Counted from the first letter of the stretch, positions 35,161-47,129 are shown. The stretch is DNA of 64,000 nucleotides from Epiperipatus broadwayi (GCA_028023455.1 JAQFVV010006706.1:310001-374000); one strand, 5' to 3'. Made by a program: numbers and translations. Notes: generated from the letters alone by a model not told the origin.

Positions 35161-35599
35161 AAATAATGTTGTTGTTTTGTTATTATGAAACTGATGAAAA
35201 GATTTTAATATTTATATAGGAATTGTTTCATTAAAATTTTACCATATATTACAATAGTTCTCTGGAGTTAATTTTAAAATTTCATTATTTTTATCGTGTA
35301 AATTAATTTCAGTTTCTAAATCATTATCAATATTTTTAAAAAATCAATTATATTTAGAAATTTTTTCTTTTTTATTTGTGATTTATTCTTAACTATATTA
35401 GCATAACTAATATTTCCTCTTGTTAGTATTTTTTTTAATTTTTGATTTAAATGAATTTTATTATTTACGAGTGTCGTTTTATTTCATTTTGAATTTCTGA
35501 TGAATTGTTTATAAAAACTGTCTGCCTGATGTCTAAAATTTTCCCGCCTTTTTTCAAAATAACAAAGTTGTTACTGCTTTCTTGAAATTTTTTTCTTCA

Positions 35600-36380
35600 T
35601 TTTGTTTCAAAAATATATTTATTAATTACTTTGTGTACAAATTGGAAAGAATATATACAAAGTTAAATGAGGTCATGCTAAGTTCTGAGAGTTCTTATGA
35701 ATGGTTTAGTAGGCCAGCATGTTTGTTGTTCTGCTATTATTAGTTGGGAGGGTGAATAGGTTCCAAGTGTCCTCAAATGATTTTTTGGGAGAGATGAGAT
35801 CATCTCTTTTCCTGATTTTCTTTATTGTTTTGCAGAACAACAGAACTGGGTCTAAGCAGGGCAGTTCCATTATCAACATGCAGTGTACTACCCAGATTGC
35901 ATAGAGAATGAAAATGGATAGTCTAATAATAGCAAATGTTCCGGTGTGGATCACTTTTATGGGTGAGAGAATTAGGTCTGGTCTGATATTAGAGTTGGTG
36001 AAGACTATATCTCTGACCACTTTAAGGTTTGGACAGTGATGTATGAAGTGTTCAATGGGTTCCTCTTCATGAGAACATAAAATGCAGGTCAGATCAATGT
36101 TGGAGTTACCTCTTAGTAAAACATTGAACCAGTTTGTGGGAAGCACCCTAAGGTTAATTTTGATGATGAAGTCCAGATACTTGGGATCCAGACACCATCT
36201 TTTAAAGTGGGTAATTAATTTTTGGTTTGTGAGGTTAAGACTACTTTTGGGAGGTTGTGGGTGTGAGTTGATTAGGTGGTACACATCCCACAAGGTGATT
36301 TTAATATCGAGATTGGTGTCCATGATTGGTTTATATTGACTTAGAAGATTGATAAGGGATTTTGAACTTGAAAAATAAGA
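35600..36380 (-). mobile_element. 5'-truncated L1/Tx1-like LINE, ORF2 C-terminus, open frame
   Basis: The 205-codon frame 36323-35706 aligns over its whole length with the C-terminal fifth of the ORF2 at 28894-32121: KITLWDVYHLINSHPQPP (KITLWEAYNIINYNQQP), LITHFKRWCLDPKYLDFIIKIN, the knuckle CILC...EHFIHHC (C-x2-C-x8-H-x4-C intact), IRPDLILS and FEDTWNLF. By eye about 55-60% of residues agree. The frame is unbroken, so this insertion is younger than the neighbouring relic. The 3' UTR ends near 35600 with AATTAATAAATATATTTTTGAAAC on -, like the ending of the full-length copy. No RT or endonuclease remains. Confidence 0.85.
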
Positions 36381-38345
36381 TTCTGTGTCATTTTACAGAA
36401 AGATATTTTTTTTAAAAAAAAATCTTTCAAATTAATATTTTTAACCCAGAATGAGATATTATTTATTTAGCACTATGTTTATAAACTGTAATAGTGATAT
36501 TAGTGATTAAGCCAATGCACATGCACTTATAATATATCTAAACAATAATCCAGGTCCATCTGTGTGCAATTAACAATATAATCTAGAAATACTTCTGGAT
36601 TTCATCTGCCATCAGAAAAAAAAGTAATTTTTAAAATTATCATAAATAACATTTTAAACAATATATTAATTGATATTCACATATACAATTCAATAGCATT
36701 GTGATCAACAAGTTATGGTCTTAACAACAGGAATCTATTTTCATCTTTTATCTTAAAAAGTCCTTGCATAATATATTAGTTTTAACTAAAATACCTTAAT
36801 CTTAGAAAACATTAGTATTACAAACTGCAGAGAAAATTTAGACAATAAAAACATTTATTTTGTGCAACTTATGAAACTATTTTTTTCACTAGAATAATGT
36901 AGATTTTTGTTACATTATAAAAAATACAATATTAAATTTATGTTTAATCTGTTTGTCTTCTTATTGTTTATTTTTTGTAAAATTAATAAATATTTGTTTC
37001 ATAAAAATAGCTGATATTTTCATTTTGATTTCATTGTAATATATTAAAGCAGGAAATTAGTGAATGAAAAAAATACTGATAAACAAAAAATAGCCTTCTG
37101 TCAATAATTTCATTATACTTTGTTTTTATTTTGTAGTTAAAATTGAAATTTAATATTTCAAATATGTATTTGTTGTTTGATATTAATATTTTAATAAAAC
37201 ACACATTGAATACCCCAATTTTTTAGAAAATATTTTTCCTATTAACTTTATAATTTTTAAATCCATTTGAAAACATGACTTGTTTATTTTTTATAAAGTA
37301 TGGTAATTTTGCCACTTTACACTGTTATTTTAATATTAGTGTAAATATTAGCATAATTTTTTAATAATGTACTTCCCATGGGGTTGTTTTTATTGATTTT
37401 TAAATTTAAAAAAAACCTGAAGAGGTTAACATGTTATGGACAGTTGTCTTAGATATAAGACATTATTCTATTATTTATGACAGAAGAGAAGCTTCAGTCA
37501 GTGCTTACTTTCTCCTAGTCTAGTTTTTATACAAATATTGAAGAATAAATTAAATATGACTTTTTGCATGTTATAAAATATTGTGGATTATTTTTTAATT
37601 AAAACAAAAAATACATATGTAAACTTTCAATTTATTAATTTATCTATTATTTTTAGAAATAGAAAGTAATAAACTTGATTGCAATATAAAAAAAACTTTG
37701 GCATCTATTACATTATTATCTGTCAGAATTGATAGAGTTGAACTTTTTTTTTTCAAATATTAAAATTATTATAAAACAAACATTAAAATCTAAAGTAAAC
37801 TTTGATAGAATCTACATTAGTTCATATTTTAAAAAATGTCTTAAATTAAAAATATATTTATTCATTTTCTGAATGAGTACTTACACTAACCTAGTTGATA
37901 ATGTTTATAGTACATTGTCTTGATCTACAAGTCAGTTTTAATTATTTAAAAAGGTAAAATGAGATTTTTTAAAAACATTATTCATTTATAGAATCAACTT
38001 AAAAAGTAATCAAGTCCAATTTATTGAGTTTTAGTATAAAATAAATATTTTATACCAAATTGAAAGGGTGAGCATTTTCAAAAACTCTCACCAGGTAGAA
38101 TAAAAGAAAAAGTCAAGACTTCATACAGATTAAAATATTTTTTTAGTCTGAAGGCTGAAACAATGACTTTTATTTTGATAATTTATTTCTACTACACTTC
38201 TTTTATTTGCAAATTTGACATTTTATTTTTTAAACTAATTTTATTGCTAAAATTGTAAAAACTGAACGGATAAAATAGAAAACATACTTTTACCATTAAA
38301 AATAATGCTGGTAAAAAAAATCCAAAAAATATAAAGTCTTGAACA
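36381..38345. other. AT-rich noncoding stretch
   Basis: I find no gene, RNA or repeat here. Only short chance frames and homopolymer runs are present. Confidence 0.45.
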
Positions 38346-38353
38346 AAAGTCTT

Positions 38354-38455
38354 GCATTGGTCGTCAAGAGGTCAGCGCTACTGCCTTGCACTAGCAGGCA
38401 GTTGCCCGGGTTGCAGGTTCGCATCCTGTCCGATGCTATGACACTTTAAAAAAAA
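38354..38455 (+). repeat. tRNA-Gly-derived SINE
   Basis: GCATTGGTCGTCAAGAGGTCAGC (A-box region), CTGCCTTGCACTAGCAGGCAG (anticodon-arm-like), GTTGCCCGGGTTGCAGGTTCGCATCC (B box) and the family tail GATGCTATGACA followed by an A-rich run. Related to 5.45, 49.95 and 63.63 kb copies. It is not a functional tRNA: the anticodon loop is disrupted and there is an insertion before the T arm. Confidence 0.7.
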
Positions 38456-38724
38456 GTTAACTTAAATTCTATTCAATATTTTTTTTTAAGAAAAGATGAA
38501 GATGGGGTTAATCATAGATAAAAAATCTGATATAAAATTAACAATTGTTTTGACTAAAAATATTTCCCAATGAAAAATATCTTAGATATATTCTCACAGT
38601 TATCGTTTATTGTGTGGTGTTTTAAACATATAGGTCAACTCTATGATTTCTTTTTGGCATGATTGTTTTATCTGCATTTATGTATTTATTTTTCCTTGCA
38701 CTGATATGATCATTTTTATACCTA

Positions 38725-40868
38725 TCATCATCATCATCATCAACCATTATCAATCCACTGCAGGATGAAGGTCTCTCCAAGTTTAATCCATCTTCTCTGA
38801 TCTTTAGCTTCTCTTTTCCACAACACCCCTGCACATTTTCTTATTTCATCCATCCATCTAACATGTGGTATCTTTCTGGGTCTTTTACAATCTCTTGGAA
38901 TCCAGTTTAAAATTTCAATTGTCCATCTATTATCATCTCTTCTAACAATATGTCCAGCAGAACTCCATTTCAATCTTTTATTTTTTTTCAATAAGGTCAG
39001 TAACACCTGTTTGTTGTCTTACCCATACATTGCATTTTCGATCTCTTCTTGTTACTCCCAACATACATCTCTCCATACTCCTTTGAGTGGTTTGAAGTCT
39101 CTGTATTGCTCTTCTATTAAGTGTCCAAGTCTCAGATGCATAAGTCAAAACTGGTAAAACACATTTGTTAAAAACCATCCTTTTCAAACACATAGGCATA
39201 TTTCCTTTTAGTATCAAGTTATTTCTACCAAAAGCACTCCAACCAAGTTTAATTCTATGATTAATTTCCTCCATTATGTTTCCATCTGTATTAATAATCT
39301 GACCAAGGTATTTGTAACTGTTAACTTCTTCTAATTCTTCATAATCAATCTTTATTTTCATATTTTGAGCAAATTGATTAAACATTACTTTAGTCTTTTT
39401 AACATTTATCTTTAGTCCTACTTTTCTACTTTCATGTATTAACTCCTGCAACATTTCCTGCAGCTCTGAAGCATTATTTGCAAAAACAACTACATCATCT
39501 GCGAAATCTAAATGACTTAAATACTCTCCATTTACTTTCACTCCTTTAGTTTCCCATTTTAATCCACAAAATACTTCTTGCAGTACTGCTGTAAAAAGTT
39601 TTGGAGATATGGAGTCACCTTGTCTTACACCTTTCTCAATGTTGATTTTTCCAGTATCATTATGTAATCTAATTGTCGCTGTTGCATTTTTATAAATATT
39701 TTTTAAAATATGACAATATCCTGGATCTATACCTTGATGATCCAATGCTTTAATCCTGAAGAAATGTGTATAGAATCGAATGCCTTTTCATAATCTACAA
39801 ATCCAAAACATAATGACAACTCATATTCGTTTGTCCTTTCTATGACTTCTCTCAATACCTGGATATGATCTATTGTACTAAAACCACTTTTAAATCCAGC
39901 TTGTTCTCTTGGTTGGTGGAAATCCAAAGTTCTCTGTAGACGAGTTGTAATTATCTCGGTAAAAAATTTATATAAAACTGATAAAAGGCTGATAGGTCTG
40001 TAGTTTCTAATAACTTCTTTATCACCTTTTTTAAATATTAATATTATTACTGCATTCTTCCAATCTTCCGGTACATCTTTATCATTTAGACATTTGGTAT
40101 ATAACTTTGCTAAAATTATTTCTATTTCTTCACCTACTTCTTTTAATATATCAATTATAATTCCATCATTTCCTGGAGCCTTTCCTTTCTTCATACATTT
40201 AATTGCATATCTCACTTCTTCATTTAAAATTCTGGGCAATTCGGAAGATGTAATAGATATAGGAGGTACTTGTTCTTTATTACTATATAATTTCTGATAA
40301 AAATCTATTACCAATTTCATGATGTCATCTCTCTTTTTAGTAATAATTCCATCTTTTTTTCTTATTGCAGATACAAATTTCCTACCAATACCAAAATGTT
40401 GTTTAACATTCTTGAGACTTTTACTTTCTTCTACAGCTTTCCTTGCTATTTCACCGTTTTACTTTCTTATATCATTTTCAACTCTTTTCCGTACCATTTT
40501 ACAAAATTCGAGATATTCAATTCTTTTTAATACATCATTTTTGTATATCTTCATATTCCTTCCTTTCTTCATAAATTCTCTAGTCTCAGTAGAAATTTTA
40601 TTAGTCAATTGCTGCTTTTTTCTAACTGCTATCTTTGTTGCAGTTTTTAAAAGTGTATCAGTTATTTTCATATTAATTTCATTCAAATCTGAATTATGTT
40701 CAAAATCTCCTAACACTTGAAACCTATTTGTAAGTTCTAATTTAAATTCATTAGAATGTTTCTGAAGATTAGGAATATCAACTGTAAATATTGTATTTCT
40801 TAATAATTTTTGTCTCTCTAGTTTTACATTAACACGTAACTTACACCTTACTAATCGATGATCACTTC
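38725..40868 (-). mobile_element. 5'-truncated RTE/BovB-like LINE
   Basis: It begins on - at about 40865 at the endonuclease terminus (DHRLVRCKLR) and runs through a linker to the reverse transcriptase. The reverse transcriptase and C-terminal region show MKKGKAPGNDGI, VIILIFKKGD, NYRPISLLSVLYK and FVDYEKAFDSI in the frame 40320-39727; GVRQGDSISPKLF and LDFADDVVVFANN (active-site codons 39505-39494) in 39745-38978; then YKYLGQII, PVLTYASETW and the RTE C-terminus (GHIVRRDDNRW, RPRKIPHVRWMDEI, LQWIDNG) in 39006-38740. Breaks: stop at 40459-40461, frameshifts near 39760 and 38985 (in an A-run). It ends in a (GATGAT)n tail (38725-38742), typical for RTE. Enzyme motifs are intact, but the gene is not functional as it stands. 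Confidence 0.9.
38740..40716 (-). pseudogene. RTE-like reverse transcriptase ORF, frameshifted
   Basis: Coding part of the RTE element. Four open segments (40716-40459, 40320-39727, 39745-38978, 39006-38740) together cover linker, reverse transcriptase palm and thumb and the C-terminal domain. The first and second are in the same frame separated by a stop at 40459-40461; the others are joined by single-base frameshifts. RTE proteins copy element RNA into nicked DNA. The catalytic FADD is preserved. Only three obvious lesions indicate a moderately young insertion, much younger than the RTE pieces at 7.9 and 56.1 kb. Confidence 0.85.
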
Positions 40869-40869
40869 A

Positions 40870-42480
40870 AATATATATATATATATATTGATTATTGTTA
40901 AGTATTATCTTATGAAGGTTGAAATAAATAAATAAATATAAATGGTTTTGTTTCATGAAAAATATTTTATTATTATACGTTTGGAAACATTGATATAAGT
41001 TTTCATGATGTTTAATGGAATAACTGTTAGGTATAAAGATTATCTATTAATAACTTACTTCTCATAGTGCATTATAATGTTGATCATTGGTTCATTAAAA
41101 ACAACACTAAACAACAAATAAAGGCAAATGCCAGTAACCATACTCCTCGATATGGTTAACTGTTTGTGAGAGATATGACACTATTTTTTCTTATGTTGTC
41201 CTCTAAGTTAAGACTAACTAGATATTCATTTACTGACCAATACGTGGAAGACTTGTTAATATGCTATGAATTGTTTATTGAAAGCAAAAATACAATGAGT
41301 TTACTTATAATCACCAATTACCTAAAAATAACTTCTTGAGAATTAGATTTAAACCATGGGCTATAAATATAACAAATACTAACTAACTGCTCTAGGCAAC
41401 TTTTCTAAAGCTTTTTATATATGTATTAGTAAATTATTGATCATTCAGGGATAGTTGAAAGATAGATATATATATATATTTAAATAAAATAATTATAAAA
41501 AAAAATTCTATTTAAAATTTAGATGTGAATTGAAATTACATAGTCTTTTTTTAGACGGTTAATTTTTTCTGTCTTACCATAAGATAAAATAAAATAGAAG
41601 GTATGATTTTGTAAATTAAAAAGAATCATTTTAAAATTCTTTCTTGGTTAATGATAGTTCATTTATCAAATTGAAGACAAATTTTGATTAACTATTGAAG
41701 AAAATTAGTTAGCTCCGCTTTTTGTGAACATACGTAATAGGAATAAGTTTTACACTACATTTGAAATAACGCATTTACAAATTCTTAAAAGTAATCAGCT
41801 CTTTTTTAAATATTATTCAAAAAATATGTATTGATAAAAAGACAAATTTGATATATAGCATAGATTTCATTTAAGTTCACGTTTCCCTGCGCTAATTATA
41901 ACATTTTATTAATTATGCCCTTTAGAAATAGTAATTAATTAAATAAAAAGTATAGTGGTAGCAATTACAATTGTTAAAATGTTATACAATTAGTCTATTA
42001 TTTATCTGCACAATCATATCTTGGAAAGTAAAATACATGGCACACATTTTTTTAAAAAAATATCTTTAATATGATCTAACTCTAGATCCCTATGTCGTTA
42101 AGTAAGCATTAATATGTTGGATTAATTTCATTCTGAAAAGTTTTTAATAAAAAGCCAAACGTTAATTACACCATTCACCTGTTAATAGTAAGACATAGAT
42201 TAGTGTGAAACACGTTTTGAATGGAATTATTCTCCAGTATTCTTTAGCTGTTGCTGTGCTAACTAATGAAAATTAGTCTGAAAAGTATCCCGAAAAACTT
42301 TCGATTTGTAAATACAGAATTTAAAGAAATTTTTTAATTTATTCTGTCAATAGCAATAGAGTATTAATACCACCATCTTTTTTAAAAAAAAAAAACAAGA
42401 TTAATAAGATTTTCAAATATCATAGAAATTTTACTTTTTGATTGACTTACATTATTAATATGTTTTTGACCACAGATTTT
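40870..42480. other. AT-rich noncoding stretch
   Basis: An (AT)n run at 40869-40888 adjoins the RTE 5' truncation point. Otherwise nothing recognised. Confidence 0.45.
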
Positions 42481-42482
42481 TA

Positions 42483-42655
42483 AACTGCCTTGAGCTATCC
42501 ACTCTATCTCATACAACCAATATACATGACCACACAGATGAGAAAAAGATAAATGATCTCTAATATATGCATTTCATGCTGAATCAGTACTCGTCAGTTG
42601 GTCCAAATCATCGTCTTCCACACAAATATAATCAGTGCTCAGATTAATGGTTAAC
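42483..42655. repeat. foldback family A, single arm
   Basis: CATACAACCAATATACATGACCACACAGATGAGAAAAAGATAAATGATC, then ATGCTGAATCAGTACTCGTCAGTTGGTCCAAATC and ACACAAATATAATCAGTGCTCAG follow the order of the left arm at 10.07-10.23 kb and the left terminus at 50.70 kb. The opposite arm is absent. Confidence 0.6.
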
Positions 42656-42799
42656 CCATTAATGCCTAAGAAAAATTCAATGAATAAAAAACAACATTTC
42701 ATATGTAAAGTTGAAGAAAATAATACACATTTTAAGAAAATGTCAATATATATATATTTCATTACAGATTTTATGAAAAACAGCCATATTCAAATGAGG

Positions 42800-44560
42800 A
42801 TGTTAAGCAGATATGGTTCCAAAGAAATCTTTCTCAGTGCACATTGTCTTTTTACACTTTTTGCAAGACTACCTGGCTTTCTTGTGCCACATACATTTTA
42901 ACTGCAAATCCAGATTTTAGCGAAATGGTAGCCTTTGGTAATTTTAATACTTGAACTGACTTTCCATTTTTTATGTGTTTTTGGAGATGCGTTAGCCTTC
43001 AAATAGTTGCATACTAATGACAAATTCTAATTGATTTAGTTTAGTTTCTGAAGCAACTGATGCACCTTCTAAGCATGTGTCATCATCATGATCAGAAAAT
43101 AAATAAACAAAACCTATCACTTTTTTTCCTCTAATTTAAATCCTGTATAGAGAAATATCTTGATCAAATGTATCTGTACACCCCACCTTTGTATTGTATG
43201 AGGAAAATAATTTTGGCTTTGATATATTTACTTTTGATTTTCTATTTTTAGATCAATGTTTGACTTGTTGCAATGGTACAGAAAATTATAATTTGTTAGG
43301 ATAGAATAAGCATTATTGTCCTGCCACTTTAACGTAATATTTTATTATTCTCATCAAACCTATAGTCATATGCACCTCTTACCATTTTTTTTCATTACTT
43401 TAGAATCTTTTACAAGACATCAAGTTGCTCTTATGTATTTTTTTAAAATAAATCATCAAGGGGTATGTAAATAGTTGTTGAAAAAAATTTCATGCTTTGA
43501 TGGTTTTGGTAAATTTTTCAAAAGGTTAGTAAATGCCATGGCACCTAGTGGTATATCTTTAATAGATTCTAATTTTGTACTGCTTTTTTCCACAGTATAT
43601 ATCAAAAGCATAGCAATAAGCAGAAGAACTATTGTTCATCCAGTTTTCATATCAAAATCTAATTTTTTTTTTTTATGAATTATTTATCTGGTTTATGGCC
43701 AAAATATTTTACCATTGATTCATCTAGAGACATTTCTTTAGGAAAACAATCTCACTAGAAATTTTTTTTTATATGCTTGTTCATCAGTGGTCTTATTTTC
43801 TTTTTGATCATGAGAGTTTCAATTTTATCATTGTCAGGCAGATGCATAAATCTTTTTATTTCAAGATACATGTCTCATATCATAGCATTAAAAACACAAG
43901 ATACTCCCAAATCTCATCAAGTGACCAGTATAATTACTCTTGTAGTAATGATGATGTCTAGTTAGAAAGAGAATTTCAAAAAAGGTTCTCATTTTCTTAG
44001 GTTGAATAATAAAATCAGGATTATTTTTTTTGATGAGAGCAGATTATAGTTTTTTCATAAATATAAGTAATAATGTCATCACAAACAATTTTTCAAAAAT
44101 GTTTTGGGATGATAAAACTTTTAAATCATATTTTACATTGGGTTAGTTCATCAACAAATTCATCTTTTTTTTGTAATTCAAAATCGGAGATTATTCAGGA
44201 TGCTTTTTTATCCATTCTAATCTCTCAAATTCTGTGTATCTTTTTGTTGTTGGTCTTCAGGTCTCCCTTCATATACATCAACATTAGAAGTAATAATATT
44301 AATTTCAATTATACCAGGAATTTCATTTAGAATGGAATTTGAATCATCAATAATATCATCATCAAATTTTTCACAGTCTGTAAGTTCATATTAATTTAAA
44401 GGAACTACTCATAACTTCACACTTTCAGTTCCATCATATTCTTCACCATCAAGATCATATAAAATGTGTTCCAATCATTTAAATGATTTTATTCCATAAA
44501 GTGTTTTGAGTCCATAATAAGTGATTGTCAATACTTTTATATGAAAAGAAAAAAATGTAA
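42800..44560 (-). pseudogene. decayed piggyBac transposase
   Basis: On -, broken frames give the piggyBac DDE transposase series in order: MYLEIKRFMHLPDND and IKKKIRPLMNKHI (about 43870-43760), MSLDESMVKYFGHK (43715-43675; the catalytic-Asp-containing 'LSIDESM' box), then GYCYAFDIYCGKKQ (about 43610-43570; the second catalytic Asp region), LKNLPKPSKHEIFFNNYLHTP and IYFKKIHKSNL (LP..H.LFFDN box, with N for D; about 43520-43420). A Cys-containing tail remnant (AQESQVVLQKV) lies near 42870. An acidic N-terminal region lies at about 44500-44330. Stops and frameshifts throughout mean no functional enzyme. TTAA-flanked ends were not located. Confidence 0.75.
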
Positions 44561-44781
44561 CGAATTGTATAATGATAACACTTAACATCTTCATTTCAGG
44601 ATGGCACAATTTGATGACAATCAAACACAGCTAATTGTAAAAATAATGAATTCAAATAAATAATTACAGTTAGTATAGCATATCAGCTGTCAATTATCAT
44701 TAAAAAAATTTACATTTTTTTCAAAATTTGGAAATATATACTCTTATTCTTTTCCTTTACATTCTTTGCATTTCTTCATAT

Positions 44782-44998
44782 ATTCATATATACTGCTTAC
44801 AATAACTTCTCTCATATACACTTTAATGCAAAAAAAATAATAAAACTTCTTTATTTTCCTTCAGAGCATTTTCAATTTTCCTCTACCTCTGATGAAGACT
44901 GCTGGACAGCTGAAACTGTAAAGAAAATAAAGAAGTTATATTAAAAAAAATTTCCATTAAAGTGTATATAAGAGTTGTTATAAGCAATATATTGAATG
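44782..44998. repeat. long hairpin with hammerhead-ribozyme-like core at its tip
   Basis: Arms 44782-44863 (ATTCATATATACTGCTTAC..., CATATACACTTTAATG, AACTTCTTTATTTTCC) and 44914-44998 (GTAAAGAAAATAAAGAAGTT, CATTAAAGTGTATATAAG, TAAGCAATATATTGAAT) are inverted copies. The apex carries CTGATGA (44889-44895), an imperfect short stem-loop AGACTG-CTGGA-CAGCT and GAAAC (44912-44916). That is the conserved order of a hammerhead ribozyme, with the outer arms in the place of stem III. The stem-II 3' strand (CAGCT where perfect pairing wants CAGTC) and the cleavage-site triplet are not canonical, so activity is doubtful. Confidence 0.5.
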
Positions 44999-45244
44999 AA
45001 AATATATATTATAAGCAATATATATGAATTTGGAAATACAATATTGTTTTATAAATGCACTTGCATGAGCACAAAAACCTTACACCACTAACCAGTATAA
45101 AATTATTAATAATTATATTTAACTCAAACAAAAGTGACTTATTCATAATTTTTTTTATTTAGAAAAGATATAGTTTAATAAAATTTATAATTATTTGCTT
45201 TATATACCAGTATTTTTTTTTATTTTCAGTCATTTTCAAATAAA

Positions 45245-46135
45245 TACAATCAGCAGTAATGGTTAAGATAGCAAATCTTCAAACTTTAAGGACAGGCTTC
45301 AATATACTACATGCTCCAACTGTTCAGTCATTCTTACCATTAAAAATCTGATGATAAATGCCAAAATCTCTTGTTGATGTGTATTTTATTGTCATGCCTA
45401 TGATGATTTTTAAGTCACTCTGACCCTCAGGTATAAAACTTTATTTATTTAAATATATGAAAGTGGCATGGAAAGAATGCAGGCTGAATCTGTATTATTT
45501 AATTGAATACAAGTATAATTTATATGCTTCAAGTTTTAGCTGCAAATTATAAGAAATTATAATGCTGGCCTTCAATATTTTTAATTAGATACTCTATAAT
45601 TTACATCTAAAACTCCAAGTATATAAATTATATTTGTATTCAATTAAATATTACAGATTCAGCCAGTATTCTGACCCTCTTTCTTCTGTGTATTTACATG
45701 GATAAAGTCCTATACATGAGGAGTCAAAGTGACTTAAAATCAACATGGCTAAGGCAACACAATTAACACTAACAATGGTTTTGAGCATTCCATCACTGGA
45801 TTTCAATAGTAGAGATGTCTGAAGAGTTGGAGGATGGAGTGGATTGAAGCCTGTCCACTAAAATTTGAATTTGATATCTTAATATAAACCAAGCACTGAT
45901 TATATATATGCATGAGAGATGATGTTATGAACAAACTGACGGATGCTGATTCAGCATGTAATATGTATATTAGAGCTCATTTTACCTTTTCACATGTGTG
46001 TGGTCATGTGTATTGGCTGTATGAGGTAAAGTAAATAGCAAAAATGAACTTGAAAGTCTGTCTTCAAATCCTTTATAATTTACATCTAAAACTCCATGTA
46101 TATAAATTATACTTATATTCAATTAAATCTTGTTA
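45245..46135. repeat. foldback family A copy with a second palindrome nested inside
   Basis: Outer arms: 45255-45320 (AAGATAGCAAATCTTCAAACTTTAAGGACAGGCTTC) and 45838-46075, which carries the inverse (GAAGCCTGTCCACTAAAATTTG), then the family landmarks ATAATATAAACCAAGCACTGATTATATAT, CACATGTGTGTGGTCATGTGTATTGG and the terminal GAAAGTCTGTCTTCAAATCC. Inside, 45412-45445 (AAGTCACTCTGACCCTCAGG...) pairs with 45704-45742 (...GAGGAGTCAAAGTGACTT), and 45481-45530 (GGCTGAATCTGT... AATTGAATACAAG) pairs with 45632-45665 (...TTGTATTCAATTAAAT, ACAGATTCAGCC). A direct copy of the TAATTTACATCTAAAACTCCA block follows at 46075. Confidence 0.6.
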
Positions 46136-46139
46136 ATAA

Positions 46140-46645
46140 ATCTTGTTAATAGTTATTGACAGAAACTTTTATTTAATTTAGCTTTGTCTCTCTTTTTGCC
46201 TTATATTCTTCTATTTTGTCAATAGAATATATGTTTATTGATATATTCATGGTTGGTACTTTAAATACTTTTTTTTTCTCATTAATAATTTTTGAGGTTC
46301 TTCTAATAATTTTTTGATGGGTAGTTAGTTTAAATACGTTTTTCTACATTCACATGCTATTTTATTGAATCAATTCTTGTTTCTTTTATATCTGCTTGCC
46401 TACAACGTAAGTTTAGGGTTCAACAAAAAGGTGGTTTAAAGTGGCCTCTATTACTTAATTAGTTTGGTTGTCATATCTGCTGGATTACTCATTAAAATAA
46501 TACGAAAAATTATAATATCAGTAATAATAACAAAAACAGGAGGCAGTGGCTGTTTATCAAGGTATGTATTTTAAATCTTTTTTTTCCCTTAACATAGTTG
46601 CTATAATGGTCGGTGCCCTCTCTAACTCCTATCTGCTTGACCAGA
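46140..46645. other. AT-rich noncoding stretch
   Basis: No gene or repeat recognised. Confidence 0.35.
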
Positions 46646-46649
46646 GTGC

Positions 46650-47105
46650 CTTTAGGCTATTTGAACCTATAAAAAATTATAAAGTAGACAGACGGATATA
46701 GGTGAGATTCAAATTTTAATTGACCGGTAGCCTTACTCATTGATTCATGGAGAAGCTGAGTTTTAAAATATAAAATTCCAAATTAATGTCCTTTTAATCA
46801 TTGATTTGAATATAAAATTAATAAAGATAATAAAACAAGTCACCACCAAAATTAAGGAGACAAAAAATCTTTATTATGCACATACAAAAGACAAAAATTT
46901 TGAGGAATGAATTCATTGTTTAACATTTATTATTATATGCTCAGATGAATAAATTTTAATATATTTTAATATTATATGTAATATCTTACTAAACATAGTA
47001 TACTGCATAGAAATGGCCATTAAAAAGACTGTCTTTTAACTCTAGTCCAAAAGTTTGCACCCAAACCAACACTAGTTTACTGATATATCGATGTAATCAA
47101 TGCAA
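46650..47105. repeat. second copy of the 17.25-19.31 kb LTR-like repeat, left part
   Basis: GAGTGCCTTTAGGCTATTTGAACCTA, ATTATAAAGTAGACAGACGG, CTCATGGAGAAGC-like blocks, TTATTATGCACATA, TTTTGAGGAATGAATT and the closing TTTGCACCCAAACCAA / GATATATCGATGTAATCAATGCA parallel 17310-17780 base block by base block. The copy is interrupted at about 47100 by the Penelope-like fragment and seems to resume near 48260-48460 (TCAACTACAAAACAATTAGCCCAAAATTAAC against 18050-18090). Confidence 0.6.
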
Positions 47106-47129
47106 ACTAATGTTAGCATAAGAAAAATC

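Larger units (their letters stand above)
32397..35595 (-). mobile_element. older L1/Tx1-like LINE, 5' half (ORF1 and endonuclease)
   Basis: On -, from high to low coordinates: an ORF1 relic (about 35560-33200), with YANIVKN-like and NIDNDLETEI blocks at about 35430-35250 matching the ORF1 N-terminal half, and a zinc knuckle SQCFFCKSR (CFFC codons at 34330-34341) with its downstream C...C...C series partly lost. Then come an endonuclease relic in the frame 32875-32606 (YNEFVFKYLNLINKHLM, ISFYTQKLSSLIDLLFYS, with the SDH position degraded to NHF) and an RT-linker relic 32552-32364 (GFFYFLYENYFLYYQF, KSKSILLLKELDTI). It aligns collinearly with residues up to about 320 of the young ORF2 and continues in the piece at 24.15-26.09 kb. 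A hairpin MITE (34.84-35.16 kb) has inserted into its ORF1. Confidence 0.8.

Noticed and set aside
38622-38834. - strand ORF with a run of Asp (DDDDD)
   Set aside because: It is the RTE C-terminus in a wrong frame reading through the GATGAT tail.
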